Positions 1-6,244 of a stretch of DNA of 6,277 nucleotides are shown one piece after another. The translations under genes were made by a program, and so were the position numbers. Below the pieces are notes generated by a model. The model made no database searches and was not told the origin of the DNA. It saw only the letters and a program-made list of their open reading frames with translations. Position 1 is the first letter of the stretch, and every line of letters begins with the position of its first letter. Where the stretch lies: contig CAZIWJ010000214.1 in NCBI GenBank assembly GCA_964542855.1, forward strand, positions 1 through 6,277, in the 5' to 3' direction. Origin of the DNA: CAZIWJ01 sp964542855. GTDB taxonomy: Bacteria; Bacteroidota; Bacteroidia; Cytophagales; Cyclobacteriaceae.

Positions 1-570
1 ATTTTCAGATTGTTCCGGTTGTTCCGAAGGTTGGGTGGTTTGCGGGGCCTGGTTACGGTTTTTCAGGTAGTTTAAAATATCTTTCTTGGTAACCCGGCCT
101 TCTTTTCCAGACCCTTTGATGCCCGCCAGTTCCTGCCCGGAAATATTTTCTTCTTTGGCAATGTTGCGAACCAGTGGGGAGTAGAAGCGGCCCTGGTTAA
201 TATCTTGTTGGGTTTCTGCACTTACCTGAGCCACTGTTGCTCCTTTCCCGTTGCTGCTTTCTGCTATGGCTACCGGCTCTTCCCCATCATCGTCATCATC
301 CGGATCAATATCTTCTCCATCTACTTCTCCTTTCACTGAAATTACCGCAATGGGCTGCCCTACGGGAACCACCTCCCCTTCTTTAGCCAGGATTTTTTCC
401 AGCACCCCGTCGTAAGTAGCTGGTATTTCCTGGTCTACCTTGTCGGTACCTACTTCAAGCACCGACTCGTCTTGCTCTATTGTATCTCCCTCCTGTTTTA
501 ACCACCCAATGATGGTTCCTTCCATTATACTTTCCCCCATCTGAGGCATTACCATCTCAATAGAAGCCAT
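1..570 (-). CDS. 2-oxo acid dehydrogenase complex E2 subunit (dihydrolipoyl acyltransferase), N-terminal part
   Basis: This is the N-terminal 190 residues of an E2 acyltransferase, read on the minus strand from ATG at 570-568 and open to the window edge, so the gene is partial. E2 forms the core of pyruvate or branched-chain 2-oxo acid dehydrogenase complexes in the cytoplasm and passes the acyl group from E1 to CoA on a swinging lipoyl arm. Residues 2-78 are a biotinyl/lipoyl domain with the opening MPQMGESIMEG (8-18) and the attachment motif GTDKVD, so K44 is the expected lipoylated lysine. Residues 79-128 are a linker that is strongly acidic (D89-P-D91 to D95-G-E-E). Residues about 130-169 are the peripheral subunit-binding domain, with SPLVRNIA and GKEGRVTKKDIL. 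A Q/P/T-rich linker starts at about 173. The catalytic domain with its HxxxD motif is off the window. Which 2-oxo acid the complex uses cannot be told from this part. The frame is intact throughout. Confidence 0.95.
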   Translation of the reverse strand, partial: MASIEMVMPQMGESIMEGTIIGWLKQEGDTIEQDESVLEVGTDKVDQEIPATYDGVLEKILAKEGEVVPVGQPIAVISVKGEVDGEDIDPDDDDDGEEPVAIAESSNGKGATVAQVSAETQQDINQGRFYSPLVRNIAKEENISGQELAGIKGSGKEGRVTKKDILNYLKNRNQAPQTTQPSEQPEQSEN

Positions 571-593
571 GTTTTGCTTTTTAATTATTAGCT

Positions 594-611
594 AAAAAAC
601 ACCCGTTTTTT
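594..611. repeat. Small A/T-rich inverted repeat between cinA and the E2 gene
   Basis: The arms AAAAAAC (594-600) and GTTTTTT (605-611) are perfect 7-base complements around a 4-base loop, ACCC on the plus strand. In a minus-strand transcript the hairpin would sit in the leader of the E2 gene, about 24 bases before its start codon. It has only one G-C pair and no G/C-rich stem, so it is a poor intrinsic terminator. It may be a weak attenuating or stabilising structure, or chance in A/T-rich DNA. Confidence 0.35.
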
Positions 612-653
612 CCTGAATATTTACAATTCTTTAAAAATGTGAAAAAAACAGTG

Positions 654-661
654 CAAAATTA
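654..661 (-). promoter_or_regulatory. Candidate Bacteroidota -7 promoter element for the E2 gene
   Basis: Read on the minus strand, 661-654 is TAATTTTG, an exact match to the Bacteroidota sigma-ABfr -7 consensus TAnnTTTG. It lies just after the cinA stop codon (669-667) and 84 bases before the E2 start, implying a leader of roughly 75-80 bases. No TTTG -33 element is visible at the usual distance upstream, so support is partial. If real, the E2 gene can be transcribed separately from cinA even though both lie on the same strand. Confidence 0.35.
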
Positions 662-666
662 GTCAA

Positions 667-1932
667 TTAGTTAGCTTTATCCATTAATCCCAGCAAACTT
701 CTTCGCAATAAGTTTAATACCGCAACGGCCGTTAGTTCAATGTTCAGCATCCGGTTCTGGGTTAAGCTCAGCTTCTTGGTATAAGTATTTTCACCATCAC
801 TAAAAGCAATCCACACGGTACCCACCGGTTTTTCTTCCGATCCTCCGCCCGGCCCGGCCACTCCGCTGCTCGAAAGCCCCAGGTCAGCGTTGAACAAGGT
901 ACGCACCTGCCGGGCCATTTCAACCACGGTTTCTTCGCTTACCGCACCGTGTTGTTCGAGCGTACTGGCCTCTACCCCGAGTATTTTCTCTTTAATGGCA
1001 TTATGATACGGCACTACCCCCCCCTGGAAATACCGTGAACTGCCCGGCACGCGGGTAATCATATGCGCAACGTACCCTCCGCTGCAACTTTCGGCAAAAG
1101 CAACTGTTTTGTTGTGGTTCATTAGCAACTGGCCAATTGCCGCTTCCAGGTCAATATCACCGTATCCGTAAATGTAATCGCTCACCAGGGGAATGAGCTT
1201 TTCCGCCTCTTCGTCTACCACCTTTTTCACCTCTTCCAGGTTTTTACCGGTACCGGTTAAGCGGAGCCGCACCTGGCCCAGGCTGGGTAAGTAGGCAAAC
1301 CTAACTGAATCGGGCAGTTGCTTTTCCCAGTCTTCAATTTTACCGGCAATCCACGACTCCCCAATGCCCACCGTTTTAATCATTTTATGATAAATGGCCG
1401 GAAGCTGAAATTCTTCTTTAATTTTGGGAATGATGGTTTCTTCCATCATGGCTTTCATTTCGTACGGCACCCCGGGCATAGATACACAAAACTGGCCTTC
1501 TTTCTCGAACCACATTCCCGAAGCCGTACCCAGCCGGTTAGGAATAATAAACGCATCGCGGGGCAGCATGGCCTGGCTTTCGTTCAGTTGATTAATCGGA
1601 CGGTTACGTCGTTTAAACCAGGCCCGGATTCGTTCCAGCACTTCAGCGTCTTCGTATAATTCGGTTCCAAAATATTCGCTAAGTGTAATTTTGGTAATAT
1701 CATCTTTGGTAGGCCCAAGCCCGCCAGTGATGAGAATAATATCGGCCCGGCCAAACGCTTCTTCGATGGCAGTAACAATTTCTTCCTTCTGGTCGCCAAT
1801 GGCCGTTTTTCTCCTGATTTTAATACCGATATCGTTCAGCTTTTCCCCGATGAACTGGGTATTGGTATCGAGGGTTTGGCCGTACAAAATTTCATCGCCA
1901 ATGGTAATTACTTCTGCGTATACGGCGTTCAT
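667..1932 (-). CDS. cinA: CinA family protein (nicotinamide-nucleotide amidase / competence-damage inducible protein A)
   Basis: This is a complete 421-residue two-domain CinA, the usual length for the full-length family. The C-terminal domain (about 262-412) is the PncC-type amidase that converts nicotinamide mononucleotide to nicotinate mononucleotide and ammonia, recycling NMN (for example from NAD-dependent DNA ligase) in the cytoplasm. Its signature is AESCSGG (280-286). S282 is the expected nucleophile, K314 lies in the Y-x-x-x-x-K-x-x-x-LGV stretch, and SGVAGPGGG (356-364) is the glycine-rich substrate loop. The N-terminal domain (about 4-170) is the MoaB/MogA-like fold (COG1058), with TGGLGPTKDD (69-78) and PGVPYEM (153-159). 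In characterised homologues this domain carries ADP-ribose pyrophosphatase activity. The start ATG (1932-1930) gives the canonical N-terminus AEVITIGDEIL. No Shine-Dalgarno sequence is seen. The older name reflects co-transcription with recA in Gram-positive bacteria; no competence gene is near here. The gene lies upstream of the E2 gene and is divergent from the lipoprotein gene. Confidence 0.96.
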   Translation of the reverse strand: MNAVYAEVITIGDEILYGQTLDTNTQFIGEKLNDIGIKIRRKTAIGDQKEEIVTAIEEAFGRADIILITGGLGPTKDDITKITLSEYFGTELYEDAEVLERIRAWFKRRNRPINQLNESQAMLPRDAFIIPNRLGTASGMWFEKEGQFCVSMPGVPYEMKAMMEETIIPKIKEEFQLPAIYHKMIKTVGIGESWIAGKIEDWEKQLPDSVRFAYLPSLGQVRLRLTGTGKNLEEVKKVVDEEAEKLIPLVSDYIYGYGDIDLEAAIGQLLMNHNKTVAFAESCSGGYVAHMITRVPGSSRYFQGGVVPYHNAIKEKILGVEASTLEQHGAVSEETVVEMARQVRTLFNADLGLSSSGVAGPGGGSEEKPVGTVWIAFSDGENTYTKKLSLTQNRMLNIELTAVAVLNLLRRSLLGLMDKAN

Positions 1933-1969
1933 AAATAGTTAGGGTTAATGTGGAATACTATTTGCAGCC

Positions 1970-1977
1970 CAAATGTA
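1970..1977 (-). promoter_or_regulatory. Candidate -7 promoter element for cinA in the divergent spacer
   Basis: On the minus strand 1977-1970 reads TACATTTG, an exact match to the Bacteroidota -7 consensus TAnnTTTG, 37 bases upstream of the cinA ATG. The region about 20 bases further upstream is a T-run (complement of 1995-2000) rather than a clean TTTG, so the -33 box is at best degenerate. This upstream part would overlap the first codons of the divergent lipoprotein gene, so initiation of the two genes may interfere. A near-match for the opposite direction, TA then 3 bases then TTTG at 1956-1964, is one base too long and is not called. Confidence 0.4.
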
Positions 1978-1991
1978 AAATAATCAGACCC

Positions 1992-2777
1992 ATGAAAAAA
2001 CTATTAATCATAACCAAATCTGGCCTTGTTCTGTTATTGGTAAGCTTATTAATTTCATTTTCCGCCTGCGAGGAAATTAACGATGATCTTGACGACCTGC
2101 TTACTTCTTCCGAACTTACTAATGCAGAAGTGGTTAACGGGTTAAAAACAGCCCTGGAAGCCGGCACCGGCTTTGCGGCCAGTAATGCTTCGCAAGAAGA
2201 CGGTTTCTTTAATAATCCGCTGGTGGATATCCGCATTTTATTACCGCCCCGGTTACGCGAAGTGGAACAGCAGATACGCAGCATTGACCTGCTTGTGATT
2301 AACGGTAACCAGGTGGTGGATAATTTTATCCGTTCTATTAACCGCGGAGCGGAAAACGCAGCCACCGAAGCCGTCCCTATTTTTATTAATGCCATTACGG
2401 AACTGACCTTCAACGATGCCCGCAGCATTCTGCAGGGCGACAGCACCGCGGCAACTGATTTCCTGCGGAGCCGGACGTCCGACTCCCTGGCCGCCCGTTT
2501 TGCCCCGGTTATTAAAACCACCCTCGACACCGTTGGGGCGGCCGATGCCTACAACGCGGTGCTGAATGGAATTAATACTTACAACGCCGTACCTTTAGTA
2601 CAGGATATTAACGTGCAGGTAAATCAATTACCCCCGCTGGAAGAATACGCCGCCAACCGGGCCGTTGAGGGGTTGTTTAAACTGGTTGCCATTGAGGAAA
2701 AAAAAATCAGGGAAGATCCGCTCGGAAGGGCCGAGGAAATACTCAGGAAGGTGTTCGGCAGCCTGCGGAATGAGTAA
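1992..2777 (+). CDS. DUF4197 domain-containing lipoprotein
   Basis: This encodes a 261-residue lipoprotein of the DUF4197 family, whose biochemical function is unknown. I chose ATG at 1992 over an in-frame GTG at 1950: the former begins MKKLLIITKS, a normal positively charged signal-peptide start, whereas the 14 extra residues from the GTG include charged and polar residues unlike a signal peptide. Residues 2-25 form the signal peptide with hydrophobic core LVLLLVSLLI, followed by the lipobox FSAC, so C26 should be lipidated. The mature protein begins C-E-E-I-N-D-D-L-D-D; acidic residues right after the cysteine resemble the Bacteroidota lipoprotein export signal for surface display (inference). 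The rest (about 45-258) is DUF4197-like: GLKTALEAGT, DGFFNNP (70-76), ILLPPRL, a SINRGAENAA helix, AVPIFINAI, DARSILQGD, RAVEGLFKLVAIEEKKIR (223-240) and a final KVFG. It is mainly helical and I see no catalytic motif. It is divergent from cinA and is not obviously in an operon with the downstream genes. Confidence 0.9.
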   Translation: MKKLLIITKSGLVLLLVSLLISFSACEEINDDLDDLLTSSELTNAEVVNGLKTALEAGTGFAASNASQEDGFFNNPLVDIRILLPPRLREVEQQIRSIDLLVINGNQVVDNFIRSINRGAENAATEAVPIFINAITELTFNDARSILQGDSTAATDFLRSRTSDSLAARFAPVIKTTLDTVGAADAYNAVLNGINTYNAVPLVQDINVQVNQLPPLEEYAANRAVEGLFKLVAIEEKKIREDPLGRAEEILRKVFGSLRNE

Positions 2778-2787
2778 CACCTTTGAG
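2742..2787 (+). repeat. Inverted repeat spanning the lipoprotein stop codon (possible transcript 3' hairpin)
   Basis: AAGGTGTT (2748-2755) is perfectly complementary to AACACCTT (2776-2783). Beyond a two-base GG bulge, CTCA (2742-2745) pairs with TGAG (2784-2787). This gives 12 base pairs closing a 20-base loop, and within the loop GCA and TGC can form a small extra stem. The TAA stop (2775-2777) sits at the base of the right arm. No T-run follows, so it is not a textbook intrinsic terminator. It could still mark or stabilise the 3' end of the lipoprotein mRNA. Confidence 0.4.
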
Positions 2788-2884
2788 GCTTATCACTTGC
2801 CACACTAACTATCGTCATAGTATGTAGCTGAAAATCAGGTTATATTCTATCTAACATATTCAACGCAACTAAACAACTATTGCT

Positions 2885-3655
2885 ATGGGTAGAGTAGATG
2901 GAAAAGTAGCCATTGTAACCGGGGCAGCCCTGGGCATTGGCAGGGCCGCTGCTATGATGCTGGCCAAAGAAGGGGCCCGGGTAGCCGTTACCGATGTGCT
3001 GGACACAGAAGGTAAACAGGTGACCGATGAGATTATTGAAGCGGGCGGACAGGCCATGTTCTGGCCGCTGGATGTTGCCCGGGAAAGCGAAATTGAACGG
3101 GTAACCCGGGAAGTTTATGAGCGCTGGGGCCGGGTTGATATCCTGGTGAATAACGCGGGAATTGCCGGGACAAACAAACCTACCGATCAGTTTACCGAAG
3201 AAGAGTGGGACCAGGTGATGAACATTAACGTTAAAGGAGTATTTTTTTGCACCAAGCACGCCATCCCCTACATGCGCGAAAACCATTCGGGAAGCATTAT
3301 TAATCTTTCTTCTATTTATGGCATCGTGGGGGCACCCGATATACCTGCTTACCATGCTTCCAAAGGGGCTGTTCGGGAAATGTCGAAAACTGATGCCCTG
3401 TTTTACGCTAAAGAAGGCATCCGGGTAAACTCCGTCCACCCCGGTTTTGTCTGGACCCCGCTGGTGGAAAACCACCTGAAAGGTACGGGGGTTAGCCTGG
3501 AGGAAGGAAGGCAGAACCTGGCCAACTTGCACCCCATCGGAGACGTTGGCGAACCCGACGACATTGCTTACGGCATCTTGTACCTGGCTTCCGACGAGTC
3601 GAAGTTTGTAACGGGTGGGGAACTGGTAATCGACGGTGGATACTTAGCACAATAG
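2885..3655 (+). CDS. Classical short-chain dehydrogenase/reductase (SDR family oxidoreductase)
   Basis: This is a complete 256-residue cytoplasmic NAD(P)-dependent oxidoreductase of the classical SDR family (usual length about 250). The Rossmann-fold motif TGAALGIG is at 12-19. D37 at the end of the second strand (AVTDV) suggests NAD(H) rather than NADP(H). D63-V64 contacts adenine and NNAG is at 89-92. The catalytic tetrad is N115 (in NINVKG), S143, Y156 and K160 (YHASK). The PG motif is at 186-187 and the C-terminal TGGxxxxDGG is at 243-252. All catalytic residues are present, so it should be active, probably interconverting a secondary alcohol and a ketone. The overall type resembles enzymes annotated as cyclopentanol, glucose or hydroxysteroid dehydrogenases, but the substrate cannot be read from the sequence. 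The start ATG has an A/T-rich leader and no Shine-Dalgarno sequence. Only 9 bases separate its stop from the ppsA start, so the two are probably co-transcribed. Confidence 0.93.
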   Translation: MGRVDGKVAIVTGAALGIGRAAAMMLAKEGARVAVTDVLDTEGKQVTDEIIEAGGQAMFWPLDVARESEIERVTREVYERWGRVDILVNNAGIAGTNKPTDQFTEEEWDQVMNINVKGVFFCTKHAIPYMRENHSGSIINLSSIYGIVGAPDIPAYHASKGAVREMSKTDALFYAKEGIRVNSVHPGFVWTPLVENHLKGTGVSLEEGRQNLANLHPIGDVGEPDDIAYGILYLASDESKFVTGGELVIDGGYLAQ

Positions 3656-3664
3656 TTATAGCTT

Positions 3665-6103
3665 ATGGAATTCACTTACGTTAACTGGTTCGAAGGCATC
3701 AGTATGCAAGACGTTGATTTTGTAGGGGGTAAAAATGCTTCCCTGGGAGAAATGTACCAGCATCTGAGTGCAAAAGGAATTAAGGTACCCAACGGGTTTG
3801 TACTTAATGCCCATGCGTACTGGTTACTACTTAACGATAACCAGGTGAAAGGCCAACTGGAAGGCTACCTGGATTCGCTTAACCGCGATTCCTACGCCAA
3901 CCTGCAGGAAGTAGGCCAGCGTTGCCGGGAATTAATGATTTCGCTACCATTTCCGGAAGTAGTGAAGGATGAAGTGCTGAAAGCCTACCACCAGTTACAG
4001 GCGCAGTACAACGGAACGATACAACTGGCCGTGCGAAGCAGTGCTACGGCCGAAGACCTGCCCGAGGCCAGTTTTGCCGGTCAGCAGGAAAGTTACCTGA
4101 ATATTGCTTCGGAAGATCAGTTACTGGCAGCCTGTTCTAATTGCTATGCCTCGCTCTTCACCAACCGGGCCATCAAGTACCGGGAGGAACATGGTTTTGA
4201 GCATTTACAGGTGGCCCTTTCCATAGGTATTCAGAAGATGGTGCGTTCCGACCAGGCCTGCGCCGGGGTTTGCTTCACCCTGGATACAGAAACCGGGTTT
4301 TCCGATGTAATCAGCATCAGCGGAAGCTGGGGGCTGGGGGAAAACGTGGTGAAGGGAAGCGTTAGTCCCGATGAATATTACGTGTTCAAACCCACCCTGC
4401 AACAGGGAAAGCTGGCTATTATAAACAAGCAGTTGGGAGCCAAGGAAAGAAGAATGGTTTACGACGACAGTCAGGCTGATTTCGATCGGCGAACACTCGA
4501 CCTGGAAACTTCGCCGGAAATGAAGGAACAGTTTGTACTGAGCAACCTGGAAGTGGAAAAACTGGCGTACTGGGCCATGCAGATTGAGCAGCATTACGAA
4601 AAGCCCATGGATATTGAGTGGGCCAAAGATGGTATCGACCAGGAAATCTACATTGTTCAGGCCCGTCCTGAAACGGTGCATACCCGCAAGGAACAGTTCC
4701 GGTATTTTCATTTCAAGCTGTTAAACCGGGGCAGGGTGCTGGTTACCGGGAAGAATATCGGCGAACGGATTGCCTCCGGCAGGGCCCGGGTACTGCAAAG
4801 CCCCGACCAGATTAATGAATTGCAGGAAGGCGAAGTGCTGGTTACCCACATCACCAACCCAGACTGGGACCCGATCATGAAAAAGGCTTCGGCCATTATT
4901 ACCGACCGGGGAGGCCGCACTAGTCATGCGGCTATTGTAGCCCGGGAAATCGGCGCCATTGCGGTGGTGGGCACCGGAAATGCTACTGAACTGATCCGGG
5001 ACGGACAGGAAGTAACCGTGAGTTGCGTGGAAGGACAAAAAGGTATAGTATATGATGGCAAGCTTGACTGGCAGTCGGAGGAAATTAACACCGACCTCAT
5101 CCACCTGCCTAAAACCCCGGTACGCTTTATCCTGGCTGATCCGGACCAGGCTTTTAAACTGTCGTTCTTACCCAACGATGGGGTTGGCCTGATGCGGCTG
5201 GAGTTTGTGATTAACCACACGATCCAGATTCACCCGATGGCCCTGGTTCGTTTCGATGAGTTGACCGACGAAAAGGCCAAACAGCAAATTGAGCAGCTTA
5301 CGGGCCAGTATGTGGATAAAACCGCATTCTTCGTCGATAAACTTTCGGAGGCTGTTGCCACCATCGCCGCTGCTTTTTACCCGAAGGAAGTGGTGGTAAG
5401 GATGAGCGACTTTAAAACGAATGAATATGCACACCTGATCGGGGGCGAACAGTTTGAGCCTGAAGAGGAAAACCCGATGCTTGGCTGGCGCGGCGCTTCC
5501 CGGTATTATCATCCGGATTATGCCGATGGGTTTCACCTGGAATGTAAGGCCATGAAACGGGTTCGCGAGGATATGGGCTTTACGAATGTGAAGTTAATGA
5601 TTCCTTTTGTTCGTACCATCGAAGAAGCGCACCAGGTTATAGGGAAAATGGAAGATTTCGGGCTAAAGCGCGGAGAGCAGGAACTGCAGGTTTACATGAT
5701 GGCCGAAGTGCCCTCTAATGTTATCCTTGCCGATGAGTTTGCCATTCTTTTCGATGGGTTTTCTATCGGCTCGAACGACCTGACCCAGTTAACCCTGGGT
5801 ATTGACCGGGATTCGGAACGGCTGGCTTCGGAATTCGATGCGGAGAACAAAGCCGTGAAGAAAATGGTGAGTGAAATAATCCGGGTGGCTCATAACAATA
5901 ATGTTCCTGTAGGTTTATGCGGACAGGCAGCCAGCGACTCACCGGCATTTGCCGCCTTCCTGGTAAAGCATGGCATCGATAGCGTTTCTTTTAACCCCGA
6001 TGCTTTACTGACCGGGATTGAAACCATTAACCAGGCTGAAAAACAAAAGCAACTGCAAAGCGGCCAGTATTTAACCGGGTCCGGTGAAGAATTAAATGGA
6101 TGA
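3665..6103 (+). CDS. ppsA: Phosphoenolpyruvate synthase (pyruvate, water dikinase)
   Basis: This is a complete 812-residue PEP synthase catalysing ATP + pyruvate + water to PEP + AMP + phosphate in the cytoplasm, the entry to gluconeogenesis from pyruvate or lactate. The N-terminal ATP-binding domain (about 18-340) includes VGGKNASLGEM (20-30), VRSSATAEDLPEASFAGQQ (123-141), WGLGENVVKGSVSPDEYY (222-239), and MDIEWAKD with QARPETV. The swivelling phosphohistidine domain (about 385-465) carries GGRTSHAA, giving the phospho-acceptor H421 and the threonine T419, two residues before it. The C-terminal TIM barrel (about 485-785) has GVGLMRLEF (506-514), RMSDFKTNEYA (579-589), NPMLGWRG, PFVRT, the metal/PEP site around E681-x-P-S-N and FDGFSIGSNDLTQL (696-709), and catalytic C752 in GLCGQ. 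As I recall the E. coli enzyme, it is about 792 residues with its active histidine also at 421, so the N-terminal two-thirds align without large insertions. The main difference is about 20 extra polar residues at the C-terminus. The gene is second in the likely SDR-ppsA unit. Confidence 0.97.
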   Translation: MEFTYVNWFEGISMQDVDFVGGKNASLGEMYQHLSAKGIKVPNGFVLNAHAYWLLLNDNQVKGQLEGYLDSLNRDSYANLQEVGQRCRELMISLPFPEVVKDEVLKAYHQLQAQYNGTIQLAVRSSATAEDLPEASFAGQQESYLNIASEDQLLAACSNCYASLFTNRAIKYREEHGFEHLQVALSIGIQKMVRSDQACAGVCFTLDTETGFSDVISISGSWGLGENVVKGSVSPDEYYVFKPTLQQGKLAIINKQLGAKERRMVYDDSQADFDRRTLDLETSPEMKEQFVLSNLEVEKLAYWAMQIEQHYEKPMDIEWAKDGIDQEIYIVQARPETVHTRKEQFRYFHFKLLNRGRVLVTGKNIGERIASGRARVLQSPDQINELQEGEVLVTHITNPDWDPIMKKASAIITDRGGRTSHAAIVAREIGAIAVVGTGNATELIRDGQEVTVSCVEGQKGIVYDGKLDWQSEEINTDLIHLPKTPVRFILADPDQAFKLSFLPNDGVGLMRLEFVINHTIQIHPMALVRFDELTDEKAKQQIEQLTGQYVDKTAFFVDKLSEAVATIAAAFYPKEVVVRMSDFKTNEYAHLIGGEQFEPEEENPMLGWRGASRYYHPDYADGFHLECKAMKRVREDMGFTNVKLMIPFVRTIEEAHQVIGKMEDFGLKRGEQELQVYMMAEVPSNVILADEFAILFDGFSIGSNDLTQLTLGIDRDSERLASEFDAENKAVKKMVSEIIRVAHNNNVPVGLCGQAASDSPAFAAFLVKHGIDSVSFNPDALLTGIETINQAEKQKQLQSGQYLTGSGEELNG

Positions 6104-6198
6104 AACCGGTTGGTGTAATAATACAAAGCCTGGGTCTGAGGGCATTTTAAAATATTGGCCTTTGGGTTGCAAATTCCCCTTCGGTTGCTGTTCGGCCC

Positions 6199-6229
6199 GG
6201 GTTCAATTTTCTGAACCCATTCCGGTTCA
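6199..6229. repeat. Three alternating GGTTCA half-sites at 12-base spacing (two mutually exclusive hairpins)
   Basis: GGTTCA occurs at 6200-6205 and 6224-6229, and its complement TGAACC at 6212-6217, so the half-sites start exactly 12 bases apart with 6-base spacers. The first pair extends to 7 bases (GGGTTCA 6199-6205 with TGAACCC 6212-6218). In RNA the middle copy can pair with either the left or the right copy, giving two mutually exclusive 6-nt-loop hairpins. It lies 95 bases past the ppsA stop and ends 12 bases before an ATG. It may be a ppsA 3' structure, a leader element or operator for a gene beyond the edge, or chance. Confidence 0.45.
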
Positions 6230-6244
6230 TTAAATTATTAATGA
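6227..6244. repeat. A/T-rich inverted repeat next to the right edge
   Basis: TCATTAA (6227-6233) is perfectly complementary to TTAATGA (6238-6244) around a 4-base loop. The right arm includes the ATG at 6241-6243, so in RNA the stem would bury that possible start codon. The left arm overlaps the third GGTTCA half-site by three bases. With A/T-rich arms the structure is weak and could be chance. Confidence 0.3.

Noticed and set aside
1950..1991. In-frame upstream GTG start for the lipoprotein gene, adding 14 residues
   Set aside because: The extra residues would put charged and polar sequence in front of a normal MKK signal peptide. The ATG at 1992 gives a proper lipoprotein signal.
1958..2530. 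Long minus-strand open frame opposite the lipoprotein gene
   Set aside because: Its translation is rich in Ser/Arg with no recognisable domain, and it lies antisense to a gene with clear family motifs.
2778..2884. Search for an SDR-ppsA promoter in the 107-base gap
   Set aside because: A TTTG occurs at 2782-2785, but no TAnnTTTG lies at the expected distance on the plus strand and none is present on the minus strand, so no promoter is called.
2840..3532. 230-codon minus-strand open frame opposite the SDR gene
   Set aside because: It is a shadow of the SDR reading frame. The translation has no known motifs, while the plus strand has the full SDR catalytic set.
4205..5536. Several minus-strand open frames opposite ppsA
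   Set aside because: They overlap one another and a complete, motif-rich ppsA. They are antisense artefacts of moderate-GC coding sequence.
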